Assembly (NCBI RefSeq): GCF_900115095.1
Contig: NZ_FOVH01000012.1
Location: forward strand, 265,338 to 329,337
Length of the DNA stretch: 64,000 nucleotides
Direction of reading: 5' to 3'
Source of the DNA: Actinomadura madurae
GTDB taxonomy: Bacteria; Actinomycetota; Actinomycetes; Streptosporangiales; Streptosporangiaceae
The notes below the pieces were generated by a model that saw only the letters and a program-made list of their open reading frames with translations, made no database searches and was not told where the DNA came from. The first letter of the stretch is position 1; each line of letters starts with the position of its first letter. This document shows positions 1 to 8,454 of this stretch, piece by piece. The position numbers and the translations under genes were made by a program.

Positions 1-2
1 GG

Positions 3-164
3 GACGGCCTCTCCTCGCACTGGCTCGACGAGGCGGACGAGCCGGTGTGCATCCCGATGAGCCCGGACGCGATGTCCGCCGGCGTCGACTCCCTCAACGT
101 CACCGCGGCCGCCGCCATCGCCTGCCATTCCCTCATGCACAAGAGCGCGTCCGGGAAACGGTGA
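3..164 (+). CDS. TrmH/SpoU-family RNA 2'-O-methyltransferase, C-terminal end only
   Basis: Only the last 53 codons lie in the window; the gene begins to the left. The segment PVCIPMSPDAMSAGVDSLNV followed by TAAAAIACH matches the final SpoU motif, in which the Ser-Leu-Asn-Val strand and helix help form the trefoil-knot SAM site. Such enzymes 2'-O-methylate ribose in rRNA or tRNA in the cytoplasm. The target cannot be told from this fragment. The frame has strong GC3 bias and ends in TGA. No partner gene is visible because the next gene encodes an unrelated secreted protein after about 110 bases. Confidence 0.75.
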   Translation, partial: DGLSSHWLDEADEPVCIPMSPDAMSAGVDSLNVTAAAAIACHSLMHKSASGKR

Positions 165-277
165 GGTAACACGCCTCTTCTTATCGTGCCGGCAACGGCA
201 GCTCACGTCGAAGTCCCGTCCTGGATTCGAGATCCGTCCGGCCGGGATATCGACTCCGATAGGCAGGGGAAGCGCAA

Positions 278-676
278 ATGGGTAAGTTCGCTTATGTGGT
301 CAGGGCGTCCGCGGCCGCCATTTTCGCCATGGGTGTTTCGATTCCTCTCGCGGGGGTCGCGGACGCTGGACAGGACGCCCGTGCCCAGACCGCGGCGGCC
401 GGTCGGTACCCCAAGGGCGCCGGGAGCATGGAGTTCAAGGCTCACGGAGAGCACTTCATCCTCACCGACAGTTCCCCGGACGGCGCCGGGGTCTATGTGG
501 AGGCCGTGGCCGGTGACCAGATCCTCCCGGACATGGTGAACACGCGAGGCGCGGGCACCTCGAAGGATTTCAACTATTCGTTGCCGGAGGGCGCCGTCGT
601 CACTTACAGGGTATGTCTCATCGACAACGGAAACGTCCTCGTAAATACGTGCACCGCGGGGCAGGCCGTCGCCTGA
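278..676 (+). CDS. Small secreted protein, unknown function
   Basis: This is a 132-residue protein with a Sec-type signal peptide: Lys3 and Arg9, a hydrophobic core at about 10-27, and a likely cleavage after Ala-Asp-Ala near residue 30. The mature part of about 100 residues has no membrane segment. It contains two Cys near the C-terminus (YRVCLIDNG and NTCTAG) that could form a disulfide. The start is supported by AGGGGAAG six bases upstream. No family was recognised. It stands alone between the RNA methyltransferase and a gene on the other strand. Extracytoplasmic location is inferred from the signal peptide only. Confidence 0.7.
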   Translation: MGKFAYVVRASAAAIFAMGVSIPLAGVADAGQDARAQTAAAGRYPKGAGSMEFKAHGEHFILTDSSPDGAGVYVEAVAGDQILPDMVNTRGAGTSKDFNYSLPEGAVVTYRVCLIDNGNVLVNTCTAGQAVA

Positions 677-700
677 GCACAGAGCCCGCCGACCGGGAGC

Positions 701-1069
701 TCAGCCGGTCGGTTCCGCCCCGAACGTCGGGCGGCCCGGCGTCGGCTGCGGGCACGGCGCGCGGAAGCAGTAGATGGTCCCGCCGGGCTTCCTCTGCGGT
801 GACGGCGTGGGGCTGGTCGTCGGCTGCGGGCACGGAGCCTGGACGCAGTAGATGGTGGGCGGCAGCTCCTTCGACGGCACGGGACGGGTGGCGGGCGCGT
901 CGCCGTCCTCGCAGCCGCCGTCCTGCACGAGCCGGCAGGTCGCGGCCCCGATCGATCCGCTGATCCGCTCGCCGACCCCGCTCACCAGAGTGGCCACGAC
1001 CGTGGCTCCCACGCAGAGGACGGCGACATAGGCGACGGCGCCCTCACCCCTGTCCCGGCGCTCGTTCAT
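701..1069 (-). CDS. Small membrane-anchored protein with duplicated Cys-Pro segment (pilin-like N-terminus)
   Basis: The 122-residue protein starts at an ATG nine bases after GGGGAG. An N-terminal charged stretch is followed by a hydrophobic segment at about 12-35 (AVAYVAVLCVGATVVATLVSG) and then GERISGSIGAATCRL. This resembles the Flp/TadE-like leader segments common in actinobacteria. The rest is Pro-rich and carries a duplicated unit, TIYCVQAPCPQPT and TIYCFRAPCPQPT, with paired Cys. It lies downstream of another surface protein gene on the same strand, about 110 bases away. A role in surface assembly is a guess; the duplication is directly visible. Confidence 0.6.
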   Translation of the reverse strand: MNERRDRGEGAVAYVAVLCVGATVVATLVSGVGERISGSIGAATCRLVQDGGCEDGDAPATRPVPSKELPPTIYCVQAPCPQPTTSPTPSPQRKPGGTIYCFRAPCPQPTPGRPTFGAEPTG

Positions 1070-1178
1070 GACCGCTTCTCCCCGCTCGGATGCGTCCCGA
1101 CCATCGAATACCAGCGGCCGGAGAAACGCATGAGCCCGGAGTCCCAAAAGGCGATGGGGCGGCGGACCCGGGCCGGGC

Positions 1179-2180
1179 CTACCTGCCGAACATGCCGTGG
1201 CGGGGACGGCGGTGCGTGCCCTTCGCGCGTCTGGGCGCCCCGGCCGGCTGGCGGCGGCGGCCGAGCCGCACCTGCGTCAGCAGCAGCGAGAACGCGACCA
1301 GCAGCGCCGCCAGCCACGCGATCTGCGTGCTGGCCATCCGCTCGAACGTCAGGTCCTGCGCGACGGGCGCCTTGTTGCCCTGCAGGCGGCTCTGCGGCGT
1401 CCCCGACCCGGGGGCCGGGCTCGGCGCGACGGACGGGCTGGGCGCCTGGATCGGCGGCAGCGCCACCTGCGGGTTCCGCGCGTCGAACGACGAGTTCGGC
1501 GACGGCCCCGCATAACCGCCCGACCCCGACCCACTGGACCCGCTGGAGCCACCGGATCCGCTGCCACCACCCGACGACGTCCCGGAGGACGACGAGGAAC
1601 TGGCGGACGGCGACGGCGACTTCGTCGGCTTCTTGGTCGGCTTTTTCGTCGGACTCTTCGTGGGCGTCTTCGTCGGCGTGGGCGACTTCGTGGGCACGAC
1701 GTAGGTGAGGCTGATGGGCTCGGCGGAAGCGGGGTCCACGTCGGCCGCGTCAACGGTGACGCTGATCGTGAACTTGATGGTGCTCTCCGGTCCCTTCTCA
1801 GGCACCGTAACCACCGACCCGACGGAGTCGGACTCACCCTCAGCGATGTCACCCAGGTTGCAACCGGCCGTCGCGGCGAACGGATCCCTGCACGTTCCCG
1901 AGATCGTCGTGCCCTCAAGGGCGGGCGCGATCCTCGTGACCTTCACGTCCGTCAGGTTGCCGTCCACGGCGCTGACGGTGGTCGTGACAGTCACCGACTG
2001 CCCAGGGGCCACGGTCGCGTCACTCGCTTTGACGCTCACCGCGAGCTTGCCCACAGCCGGGGTCCCCGGGTCGGAGGGGGTGGGCGAGTCGTCCGCGACG
2101 GCGGATGCGCCGCCGGCGGCGAGGATGGCCGCCGTGCCGAGCCCCACAAAGACCGGTTTTACCGCCGATCGGCAGATCAC
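1179..2180 (-). CDS. Surface protein: signal peptide, Ig-like/DUF11-like domain, Thr-Pro-Lys and Ser-Gly stalk, C-terminal TM anchor
   Basis: The 333-residue protein starts at GTG (2178-2180), nine bases after GGAGGT; the frame is open further upstream but that part has no coding character. A signal peptide (FVGLGTAAILAAGGASAVAD) leads into a beta-rich domain at about 40-165 that resembles the DUF11/CARDB repeats of exported actinobacterial proteins (SVTVTTTVSAV, SVVTVPE). It has one Cys pair at about 105-115. Next come a Lys-Pro-Thr stalk, a Ser/Gly run, and a transmembrane helix near residue 300 (IAWLAALLVAFSLLLTQV) with an Arg/Lys-rich cytoplasmic tail. It therefore displays one small domain far from the membrane. 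The ligand is unknown. Confidence 0.75.
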   Translation of the reverse strand: MICRSAVKPVFVGLGTAAILAAGGASAVADDSPTPSDPGTPAVGKLAVSVKASDATVAPGQSVTVTTTVSAVDGNLTDVKVTRIAPALEGTTISGTCRDPFAATAGCNLGDIAEGESDSVGSVVTVPEKGPESTIKFTISVTVDAADVDPASAEPISLTYVVPTKSPTPTKTPTKSPTKKPTKKPTKSPSPSASSSSSSGTSSGGGSGSGGSSGSSGSGSGGYAGPSPNSSFDARNPQVALPPIQAPSPSVAPSPAPGSGTPQSRLQGNKAPVAQDLTFERMASTQIAWLAALLVAFSLLLTQVRLGRRRQPAGAPRRAKGTHRRPRHGMFGR

Positions 2181-2292
2181 TGCCGCCGCACCTCCGTCGC
2201 GTCGCCGTTGAGCGCCCGTTTCACTACCCGAGGGATCGCCCCGGGAATCATGCGAACATGGATCCCCGGCGCAAATCAACCCGTGTCCGCGA

Positions 2293-2661
2293 TCAGATGA
2301 ACTCCTCCCGGATGTCCTCGATCTCGGTGCCGGGTGCCCACGTCTGCCAGATGCCCTGGTCAATGCGGTCGAGGCCGAGCGCTTCGGCGACCGGGGCGCG
2401 CCCGCCCGCGTACTCGACGCGCAGCCACGATTCATGCTCGCCGACGATGACGAAGCGCTCGCCGCGCCAGCGGCACGTCGTCCGGACGTAGCGGAGCTCC
2501 TCGACCTCGGACGCGGGGACGATGCGGCGGAAACGTCCTGGACGGAGCTCCTCGAAGCCGTCCGTCGGGCCGGGCGCGTACAGCCTGATCTCGCCGTCGG
2601 CGCCCGGCGCGGCCTCGAAGTCGCGGCCGAGCCAGCGCGCGACGTACCCGTCCCGGATCAC
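2293..2661 (-). CDS. Small cytosolic protein coupled to the SseB-repeat gene; candidate immunity protein
   Basis: The 122-residue acidic protein starts with GTG at 2659-2661, overlapping the stop of the upstream 1261-codon gene by four bases (GTGA), so the two are translationally coupled. It has no signal peptide or membrane segment. Motifs such as RDGYVARWLGRDFEA, GFEELRPGRF, CRWRGERFVIVGEHE and WLRVEYAGG resemble a family of small proteins that I recall next to large modular proteins in actinobacteria, where they look like immunity proteins. That role is inferred from small size, coupling and position directly after a large protein with a variable C-terminus. Confidence 0.65.
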   Translation of the reverse strand: MIRDGYVARWLGRDFEAAPGADGEIRLYAPGPTDGFEELRPGRFRRIVPASEVEELRYVRTTCRWRGERFVIVGEHESWLRVEYAGGRAPVAEALGLDRIDQGIWQTWAPGTEIEDIREEFI

Positions 2662-5600
2662 TGGGTGGCCTCCGTCCGTCCGTCCCAGGCCTCGGCGTTG
2701 GCGTCCGGCCGCAGCCAGGCGAGCCGGTCGGGGTCGTACATGGCGATGAACCGTTCGGACCGGTCCCGGCCGAGGAAGTACATCTCCGCCCCGTACGGCA
2801 GCCGGACGCTGACCACCTTGTACTCGCGGATCGACCCGGCGCTGCCCGGCGCGAAGCCGCTGCCCAGGAACGGCGGCCGCTCGATGACCCATCCGGCCTC
2901 GCCCCAGGCCGCCATCTCCTCGGCGTCCCTCCCCCCGAAGGGGACGCGGTACAGGTCGGGGCAGTACGCGGGCCACCGGATGACGTACACGCCTTCATCG
3001 CCGGGCGAGAACGGGGAGCCGTCGTAGAGCAGCCCGAGCGCCTCGTAGAGCTGGGCGGGCGTCTGCAGCTCGGCCACGTCGCCGGTCGAGTGCACGAACC
3101 CGCCGACCCGGTCGTACCCCTGCTCCAGGTACCAGGCGACGTGCCCGTGCGGGACGACCTTCTGCATGATGGTCGGGGACGAGAGACGGTCGTCCAGGTC
3201 GGACGGCGGTTGCGGCGCCGGCTCCGGCCGCGGCGGCGGCACGGGGACCTCCGGCCGCGCCGGGACGAGCCCGACCCGGATCGCCCACTCGCTCAGCGCC
3301 CGCACCTGGTCGCCGCGCAGCGACGCGCCGATCCGCGTGCCCGGGTTGAGCAGCATCGTCCAGTCTTCGCGGGGCCACGCGCCGATCAGCTCCCGGAAGT
3401 CCGCGTACACGAACCGGGACTCCGGCATCACCTCGCGCAGCCTCACGAGCGACGTGAACACCTGCACGGCCGTCGCGCTCCGCAGCGCCGCGTCCCACCG
3501 GAACTCCGGCTGCATCGGCGTGACCTCAAGAGGCGCGTCACCGGGGATCGGCACGAGCACGTTCGCGTTCAGCAGCACCCGCAGGAAGGCGTCCGAGTCA
3601 CCGCCCGCCGCCGCGTCGAAAAGCTCCTGGTCGATCCGGTTCCCCGGCTCGAACGGCGGCTCGGGCTCTTCCACGGCGCGCAACGCCCGGCCCTGCGGAA
3701 CGTCCGCGCCCCCCGCGTGCCCGGGACCACCCGCATCGGGTGCACCGCCGGCGTCCGGGACGGTGGGCTCCGCCGGGTGCACAGGGCCTGGGGGAACGCC
3801 CGGCGCGCCATGCCTGGGACCTTCTCCCTGTCCACCGACCGCTCCGACGCCGTACCCACCCGGTTCTCCGGCGGGCGCGGGCGCTTCCTCCCGCCCGCCT
3901 TGCATGGCCGGGGGCGGGACGTTGGGCGCCTCCATACCACTACCGCTCGGCTCACTGGCGGGCGCGAGGTTCTGGGCGCTGGGCTGCTGCCCGGGAACGT
4001 CTCTCTGTCCACCAGGCGCGGTCTGAGGTGGGACGTCGAATGCCCCGGTGCCGCTTTCGGTTGCTTCACTGGCGGGGGTCTGTGGGCTGGGGGGCTGCCC
4101 TATGTCTCCTTGTCCGCTAGGCGCCGTCTGGGGTGGGACGTTGGGTGCGCCTGTGTCGCTTTCGGTTGGTTCGTTGGCGGGCGTGGGGTTCTGAGGTGCG
4201 CTGTGGGTGTCGGGGTCGGCGCCGGTGGGGTTTGGTTGTCCGCCGAGTGTGCTTGCGAGGTCTCCGAAGGGCTCGCTGGGCTGCGGTCCTTGCGGGGCGT
4301 GCTGGGGGCCGGGGTGCTGTTGCGCGGGGGTGTCTGCTTGCCCGCCCGGCGCGGTCTGTGGTGGGACGTTGGGCGTGCCTGTGCCGCTTTCGGTTAGTTC
4401 GTTGGCGGGCGTGGGAGTTTGGGGTGCGGGGTCGGCGCCGGGGGCGTTTGGTTGTCCGCCGAGTGTGCTTGCGAGGTCTCCGAAGGGCTCGCTGGGCTGC
4501 GGCTCTTGGGGGGCGTGCTGGGGCGGGACGTTGGGCGCGCTTGTGTCGTTCCCACCTGGTTCGCCGACGGGTGCGGCGCCTTCCTGTCCGCCTGGTGTGG
4601 CTTGGGGTGGGAGGTTGGGTGCCCCTGTGTCGCTTCCGGTCGGCGTCGGCTCGTTGGCGGGTGCGGCGTTTTGGGCTGCGCCTTGCGTGCTGGGGTCGGG
4701 CCCCGGGACTTCTACCTGTCCGGCGGGTGTGGCTGCGCCGGTCGCGAAGGGTTCGCTGGGCTGCGGTGCTGGGGGTGTGTTCTGTGGGGCGGGAGGTTGC
4801 CCGGGGGCGTCTGCTTGTCCGCTAGGCGCGGTCTGGAGTGGGACGTCCGGCGCGCTTGGGCTGCTCCCGCCCGGCTCGCTGGCGGGGGCGGCGTGGGCGC
4901 CCGCGGGTGCTTCGGGCGTCGGTGCCGCGGCCAGGTCCTGGGGGTCGCCGGACGGGCCGGAGTGGCGGCCGGTTCCGCCCGGTGCCGCGGGCACTGGTCC
5001 AGTGGCCTGGGCGGGCTCGATGGGGGCGGCTTCCGCGGGCGCCGGCGGGGCGGGGTCGGTGCTGGGGACGGCCGGGGCGACGGGGACCGCCGGCGCCTCC
5101 GGGGGCGGCGGGGCGGACGCGGACGGCGGGGTGGCCGGGCCGCGGAGCGTGCGGACCTGGTCGCCCGGCATGGACGCGTCGATGGGGGTGCCCGGGTTCA
5201 GGACGAGCGTCCAGTTCGTGTCGGGCCAGTTGGTGACCATCTCCAGGAGGCTCGGCATGATGAAGCGGGACGTGCCGAGGGCCTCGTTCATCCACTTCAG
5301 TGACGTGAACAGCTGGATGGACGTGCGGCCGTGGACGGGGACGGGCCGCCACGGGAACTCGGCGTCGCCCGGGACGATGCCCCACGGGGTGTCGGTGTCG
5401 GCGGGCACCAGGACCTGTGCGCCGAGGAGGATCTTGAAGAAGCCGTCGGTGTCGCGGCGGCGGGCGGCGTCCAGGAGGCGCTGCTCGATGTCGTTCTGCG
5501 GTTCGAAGCGGTCCGCCATGCGCTGGGCCGCGCGCTGGTCGGCCCAGGTGGCGAGGCCGGGGAGCTGCTGGGCGAGGACGGTGCCGCCGGCGGGGGAGCC

Positions 5601-6443
5601 GGAGTTGATGGCGAGGAGCCAGTCGTGGTTCGGCCAGTAGCGCAGCACGACGGTGAACGGCAGCGTGATGAACTCGGTGCCGGTCCCGGCGGCGCGGGCG
5701 GCCTCGGTAAGGCGCTCGGGCGAGGTGAAGACGGGGACGACGGTGGCGCCGTCGACCTCCCTGGTCTGCCAGGGGAAGCCGGGCCGGCCCGGACGCAGCG
5801 AGAAGTCGAGGTCGTCCGGGACGGGCAGCAGCACCTCGGTGCCGGCGAGCGTCTGCAGGAACAGGTCGTGGTCGTTGGTGGAGGCGGCCCGCAGCAGGTC
5901 GCGCTCGACGTCGTTCGCCGGCTGGAACTCGGTGCGGGACGTCTCGCGGGGCAGGTCGCGGTGCTGGTCGCGGAGCTCCTCCCAGGGGGCGGCCACGCGG
6001 CCGACCTGCGGGGGGCGGCCGTCGCCCTCGGCGACCTGCCGGATGAACCAGGACGGCATCCGCGCCTCGATGGGCAGGACGGTGCCGACGCCGTGGGCGG
6101 GCGCGTCGATGGCGAGCCACCAGCGGGAGTCCGGCCAGGTCTCCGCGATGTCGCCGAACCGGACCGTCATGAAGTGCTGGTAGGACGGCCCCATGCAGGC
6201 GCGCATCGCCGAGGCCGACGTGTAAACCAGGACGTGGACCCGGCCGTCCTCCTCCTGGGTGGGCCAGGACGGCTGCGCCTCGCCCGCGAGGACGCCGTCC
6301 ACGGCCTCGGGCGGGACGGGTACGACGAGCTCACTGTCCGCTAGCAGGCGGAAGTAGCTCTCCTGGTCCCCGGCCCGTACGGTCTCCTGCAGTCGGTGCT
6401 CCAGTTCCGACGTGGGTCGCCACGCGTCGGCCACGGTCGCCAC
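2658..6443 (-). CDS. Giant modular protein: four SseB-like domains, Pro-rich repeat linker, unique C-terminal domain (polymorphic toxin-like)
   Basis: The 1261-residue protein starts at GTG (6441-6443), eight bases after GGAGG. Three SseB N-terminal-like domains lie at about 12-150, 177-300 and 318-430. Each begins with an E-x-x-L helix and contains L-V-P-V/I-P and F-T-S motifs. A Pro/Ala/Gly-rich linker of about 500 residues (435-933) is built of irregular repeats. A fourth SseB-like domain spans about 934-1060, and a separate domain follows at about 1085-1261 (VPHGHVAWYLEQGYDRVGGF, then GVYVIRWPAY, then EYKVVSVRLPYGAEM). There is no signal peptide, so export would need a non-Sec route. N-terminal modules, long linker, variable C-terminus and a coupled small gene form the layout of polymorphic toxins. 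The C-terminal activity is not recognised; an ADP-ribosyltransferase-like fold is possible but unproven. Confidence 0.8.
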   Translation of the reverse strand: MATVADAWRPTSELEHRLQETVRAGDQESYFRLLADSELVVPVPPEAVDGVLAGEAQPSWPTQEEDGRVHVLVYTSASAMRACMGPSYQHFMTVRFGDIAETWPDSRWWLAIDAPAHGVGTVLPIEARMPSWFIRQVAEGDGRPPQVGRVAAPWEELRDQHRDLPRETSRTEFQPANDVERDLLRAASTNDHDLFLQTLAGTEVLLPVPDDLDFSLRPGRPGFPWQTREVDGATVVPVFTSPERLTEAARAAGTGTEFITLPFTVVLRYWPNHDWLLAINSGSPAGGTVLAQQLPGLATWADQRAAQRMADRFEPQNDIEQRLLDAARRRDTDGFFKILLGAQVLVPADTDTPWGIVPGDAEFPWRPVPVHGRTSIQLFTSLKWMNEALGTSRFIMPSLLEMVTNWPDTNWTLVLNPGTPIDASMPGDQVRTLRGPATPPSASAPPPPEAPAVPVAPAVPSTDPAPPAPAEAAPIEPAQATGPVPAAPGGTGRHSGPSGDPQDLAAAPTPEAPAGAHAAPASEPGGSSPSAPDVPLQTAPSGQADAPGQPPAPQNTPPAPQPSEPFATGAATPAGQVEVPGPDPSTQGAAQNAAPANEPTPTGSDTGAPNLPPQATPGGQEGAAPVGEPGGNDTSAPNVPPQHAPQEPQPSEPFGDLASTLGGQPNAPGADPAPQTPTPANELTESGTGTPNVPPQTAPGGQADTPAQQHPGPQHAPQGPQPSEPFGDLASTLGGQPNPTGADPDTHSAPQNPTPANEPTESDTGAPNVPPQTAPSGQGDIGQPPSPQTPASEATESGTGAFDVPPQTAPGGQRDVPGQQPSAQNLAPASEPSGSGMEAPNVPPPAMQGGREEAPAPAGEPGGYGVGAVGGQGEGPRHGAPGVPPGPVHPAEPTVPDAGGAPDAGGPGHAGGADVPQGRALRAVEEPEPPFEPGNRIDQELFDAAAGGDSDAFLRVLLNANVLVPIPGDAPLEVTPMQPEFRWDAALRSATAVQVFTSLVRLREVMPESRFVYADFRELIGAWPREDWTMLLNPGTRIGASLRGDQVRALSEWAIRVGLVPARPEVPVPPPRPEPAPQPPSDLDDRLSSPTIMQKVVPHGHVAWYLEQGYDRVGGFVHSTGDVAELQTPAQLYEALGLLYDGSPFSPGDEGVYVIRWPAYCPDLYRVPFGGRDAEEMAAWGEAGWVIERPPFLGSGFAPGSAGSIREYKVVSVRLPYGAEMYFLGRDRSERFIAMYDPDRLAWLRPDANAEAWDGRTEATQ
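3645..5141 (-). repeat. Irregular Pro-rich coding repeats
   Basis: Within the preceding gene, codons about 435-933 repeat variants of APNVPPQTAPGGQ, SEPFGDLASTLGGQPN and PANEPTESDTGAP. Unit length varies. The repeats lower sequence complexity and probably arose by slippage or recombination. GC3 falls locally, with T at many third positions on the coding complement, compared with flanking parts of the gene. Confidence 0.7.
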
Positions 6444-6544
6444 CCCCTGTTTCCTCCGTGCTCGTCCCCGCGCGACTGCCTACGCTACATGGGCGAACAG
6501 GACCAAAGAGCCTAATCATCTGACTGCGCGGGAGAGACCGCAGG

Positions 6545-7825
6545 TCAGCGCTTTGACAGCCCGGCGAGGGCGGTCAGGAGACGGTCGACGTGCTCCTCGG
6601 TCGTCCCGATGCCGAGGCTCGCGCGGATGGCGGAGCCGGGTTCCGAGCAGCCCGCCTCACCGCCCAGCAGGTGCCGGACGAACGGGTGCGCGCAGAACTT
6701 CCCGTCCCGGACTCCGATGCCGTGCTCGTCCGACAGCGTGAGCGCCACGTCGCGGGCGTCCCAGCCGTCCACGACGAACGACACGATGCCGACGCGCGGC
6801 GCGCGGGCGCCCCACAGGGACAGCTCCCGGACGGCCGGGAGCGTGGCCAGCCCGGACCGCAGGCGCGCCACCAGGGCCTCCTCGCGTGCGGCCAGCGCCT
6901 CCCACGAGGCGGACAGCGTCTCGCAGGCGGCGGCGAGCGCGATGGCCCCGAGGACGTTCGGCGACCCGGCCTCGTGGCGCTGCTCGGCGGACGGCGCCCA
7001 CCGCGTCGCCGTCCCGACGGAGGCGCTCGCGCCGCCGCCCTTCAGGTACGGCTCGGCGGCGCGCAGCCAGTCGGCGCGCCCGGCGAGCACGCCCGCGCCG
7101 AACGGCGCGTACAGCTTGTGCCCGGAGAACGCGACGTAGTCGAGGCCGAGCGCGGTCATGTCCAGAGGGCGGTGCGGGACGAGCTGGGCGGCGTCGACCG
7201 CGATGCGGGCGCCGTTGCGGTGCGCGACGCGCGCCAGTTCCTCGATCGGCCACAGTTCGCCGGTGACGTTGGACGCGGCGGTGACGACGAGCAGCCGCGA
7301 CCCGATCGGGCAGTCGCGCAGGGCGCGGTCGGCGGCGGAGACGGCGTCGGCGGGGGTGGCGGGCGCGGGGAGGCGCACCGCGCGCTTCCAGGGCAGCAGC
7401 GACGCGTGGTGCTCGGTCTCGAACACGACGACGCTCGTCCCGGTGGGCACGGCGCGGGCGAGCAGGTTCATCGCGTCGGTGGTGTTCCGGGTGAACACGA
7501 CGGCCGAGCGCCGCCACGCCCCGAGGAACGACCGGACGGTCTCCCGCGCCTCCTCGTAGGCGCGGGTCGTGACCTGGGACGCGTAGCCCGCCCCGCGGTG
7601 GACGCTGCTGTAGTACGGCAGCGCATGGGTGACGGCCTCGTGCACCGCCTCCAGACAGGGCGCGCTCGCCGCGTAGTCGAAGTTGGCGTAGGGGACCTGT
7701 CCGCCGTCCCGCACCGGAACCGGGACGTCCGCCCCGATGACGCGGGGAACGGGGCGAACCCGGACCCCCTCGGGCGGCGTCACAGCAGGGGTGGCGATGG
7801 GGGAGCTTGCGAGCAGCGTGGGCAT
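6545..7825 (-). CDS. Class V aminotransferase (cysteine desulfurase-like PLP enzyme)
   Basis: The 426-residue cytosolic enzyme belongs to fold type I. It has the class V signature: N-terminal NFDYAASAPC, HRGAGYAS (substrate loop), ETEHHASLLPW, VDAAQ with the PLP-pyridine Asp211, and SGHK with Schiff-base Lys237 before LYAPFGAG. Such enzymes act on cysteine or related amino acids. The downstream Cys loop GKFCAHPF is present, so sulfur mobilisation is possible, but no Suf/Isc partner is adjacent. The ATG lies seven bases after GAAGGG. The gene has a SAM-IV riboswitch in its leader, so it belongs to the methionine/SAM regulon. That suggests a role in sulfur amino-acid metabolism rather than general Fe-S assembly. 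Confidence 0.85.
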   Translation of the reverse strand: MPTLLASSPIATPAVTPPEGVRVRPVPRVIGADVPVPVRDGGQVPYANFDYAASAPCLEAVHEAVTHALPYYSSVHRGAGYASQVTTRAYEEARETVRSFLGAWRRSAVVFTRNTTDAMNLLARAVPTGTSVVVFETEHHASLLPWKRAVRLPAPATPADAVSAADRALRDCPIGSRLLVVTAASNVTGELWPIEELARVAHRNGARIAVDAAQLVPHRPLDMTALGLDYVAFSGHKLYAPFGAGVLAGRADWLRAAEPYLKGGGASASVGTATRWAPSAEQRHEAGSPNVLGAIALAAACETLSASWEALAAREEALVARLRSGLATLPAVRELSLWGARAPRVGIVSFVVDGWDARDVALTLSDEHGIGVRDGKFCAHPFVRHLLGGEAGCSEPGSAIRASLGIGTTEEHVDRLLTALAGLSKR

Positions 7826-7903
7826 ACCGGAACCCTTCGGGTCAGGGACCCCGGGAGAGCCGGCGGGGTCCGCGCTTGCCGGGACGCGGTGGTGCGTCCG
7901 GCC

Positions 7904-7984
7904 AGGTCCTCACCCGGGGCACCCCATCGCGGACGAAGGGTTGCCGGCCAGCAAGCCGGGGCTTGACGCTGGCGCTCATGACCT
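7904..7984 (-). promoter_or_regulatory. SAM-IV riboswitch upstream of the class V aminotransferase gene
   Basis: On the minus strand the leader reads AGGTCATGAGCGCCAGCG, then TCAAGCCCCGGCTTGCTGG, CCGGCAACCC and GGGGTGCCCCGGGTGA, and ends GACCT. AGGTC (7980-7984) pairs with GACCT (7904-7908) as P1. The conserved GCCAGCG...AAGCCCCGGCTTGCTGGCCGGCAACCC core is that of actinobacterial SAM-IV aptamers. About 30 bases downstream a GGACCCC/GGGGTCC hairpin (7846-7871) and an ACCC-GAA-GGGT hairpin over the Shine-Dalgarno site could form the expression platform. High SAM should lower expression; this is family knowledge, not seen directly. Confidence 0.9.
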
Positions 7985-8033
7985 AATGCGGAATCATATA
8001 CGCGGCCGATCTGGGCGCAAAGGGGAGGGTGCG

Positions 8034-8417
8034 ATGCGGTACGGGGTGGTGCGGACGGTGGCCGGGGGCGTGGTGGCGCTCGGCGCGTCCGGCCTGCTGG
8101 GCGGGTGCGGGATGCTGGGCGGCGGGAACTCCGCCCAGGTGTGCACCGACACCAAGAAGGCGTTCCAGCAGTACGTCACCCAGGTCAGGAGCATCCCGGC
8201 GGCGGAGCCGGCGCGGTGGCGGCAGGCCACCGAGCAGCTCGCCGGACGGGTCGACGGCCTGGCGAAGCAGGCCGACGACGCCGCCCTGGAGAAGGCGCTG
8301 AAGACCGAGGCGGGCAGGCTCCGCGCCGCCGCGCCGGCCGTCGGCACCGGTGACGTGTCCAAGCTCGACGCCGTGATGAGGGACACGCCGGCCACCATCG
8401 GCAAGGCCTGCGACTGA
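8034..8417 (+). CDS. Small lipoprotein, unknown function
   Basis: The 127-residue protein has a lipoprotein signal: MRYGVVRTVAGG, a hydrophobic stretch and the lipobox LLGGC with the acylated Cys at about residue 24. The mature part is mostly helical, with a Gln/Ala-rich segment (FQQYVTQVRSIPAAEPARWR) and a C-terminal Cys. An AGGGGAGGG Shine-Dalgarno sequence precedes the ATG. The gene is divergent from the SAM-IV-controlled aminotransferase and convergent with the penicillin-binding protein gene, sharing a hairpin with it. I expect attachment to the outer face of the membrane. No family function is known to me. Confidence 0.75.
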   Translation: MRYGVVRTVAGGVVALGASGLLGGCGMLGGGNSAQVCTDTKKAFQQYVTQVRSIPAAEPARWRQATEQLAGRVDGLAKQADDAALEKALKTEAGRLRAAAPAVGTGDVSKLDAVMRDTPATIGKACD

Positions 8418-8425
8418 CGCGCGGC

Positions 8426-8452
8426 CCGGGTGCGGCGGCGCGCCGCACCCGG
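8426..8452. terminator. Bidirectional hairpin between convergent genes
   Basis: CCGGGTGCGGCG (8426-8437) pairs perfectly with CGCCGCACCCGG (8441-8452) around a three-base loop. It sits between the stops of the lipoprotein gene and the penicillin-binding protein gene. There is no U-run, as is usual for actinobacterial hairpins. Confidence 0.7.
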
Positions 8453-8454
8453 CG

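Noticed and set aside
2658..3250. TNT (NAD glycohydrolase) toxin domain at the C-terminus of the SseB-repeat protein
   Set aside because: The expected D-R-F/Y-G...G-x-Y/F motif order and Gln-containing motif of TNT are not seen; activity left open.
3645..5141. CRISPR-like or satellite repeat in the first part of the window
   Set aside because: The repeats are irregular Pro-rich coding repeats within one open frame.
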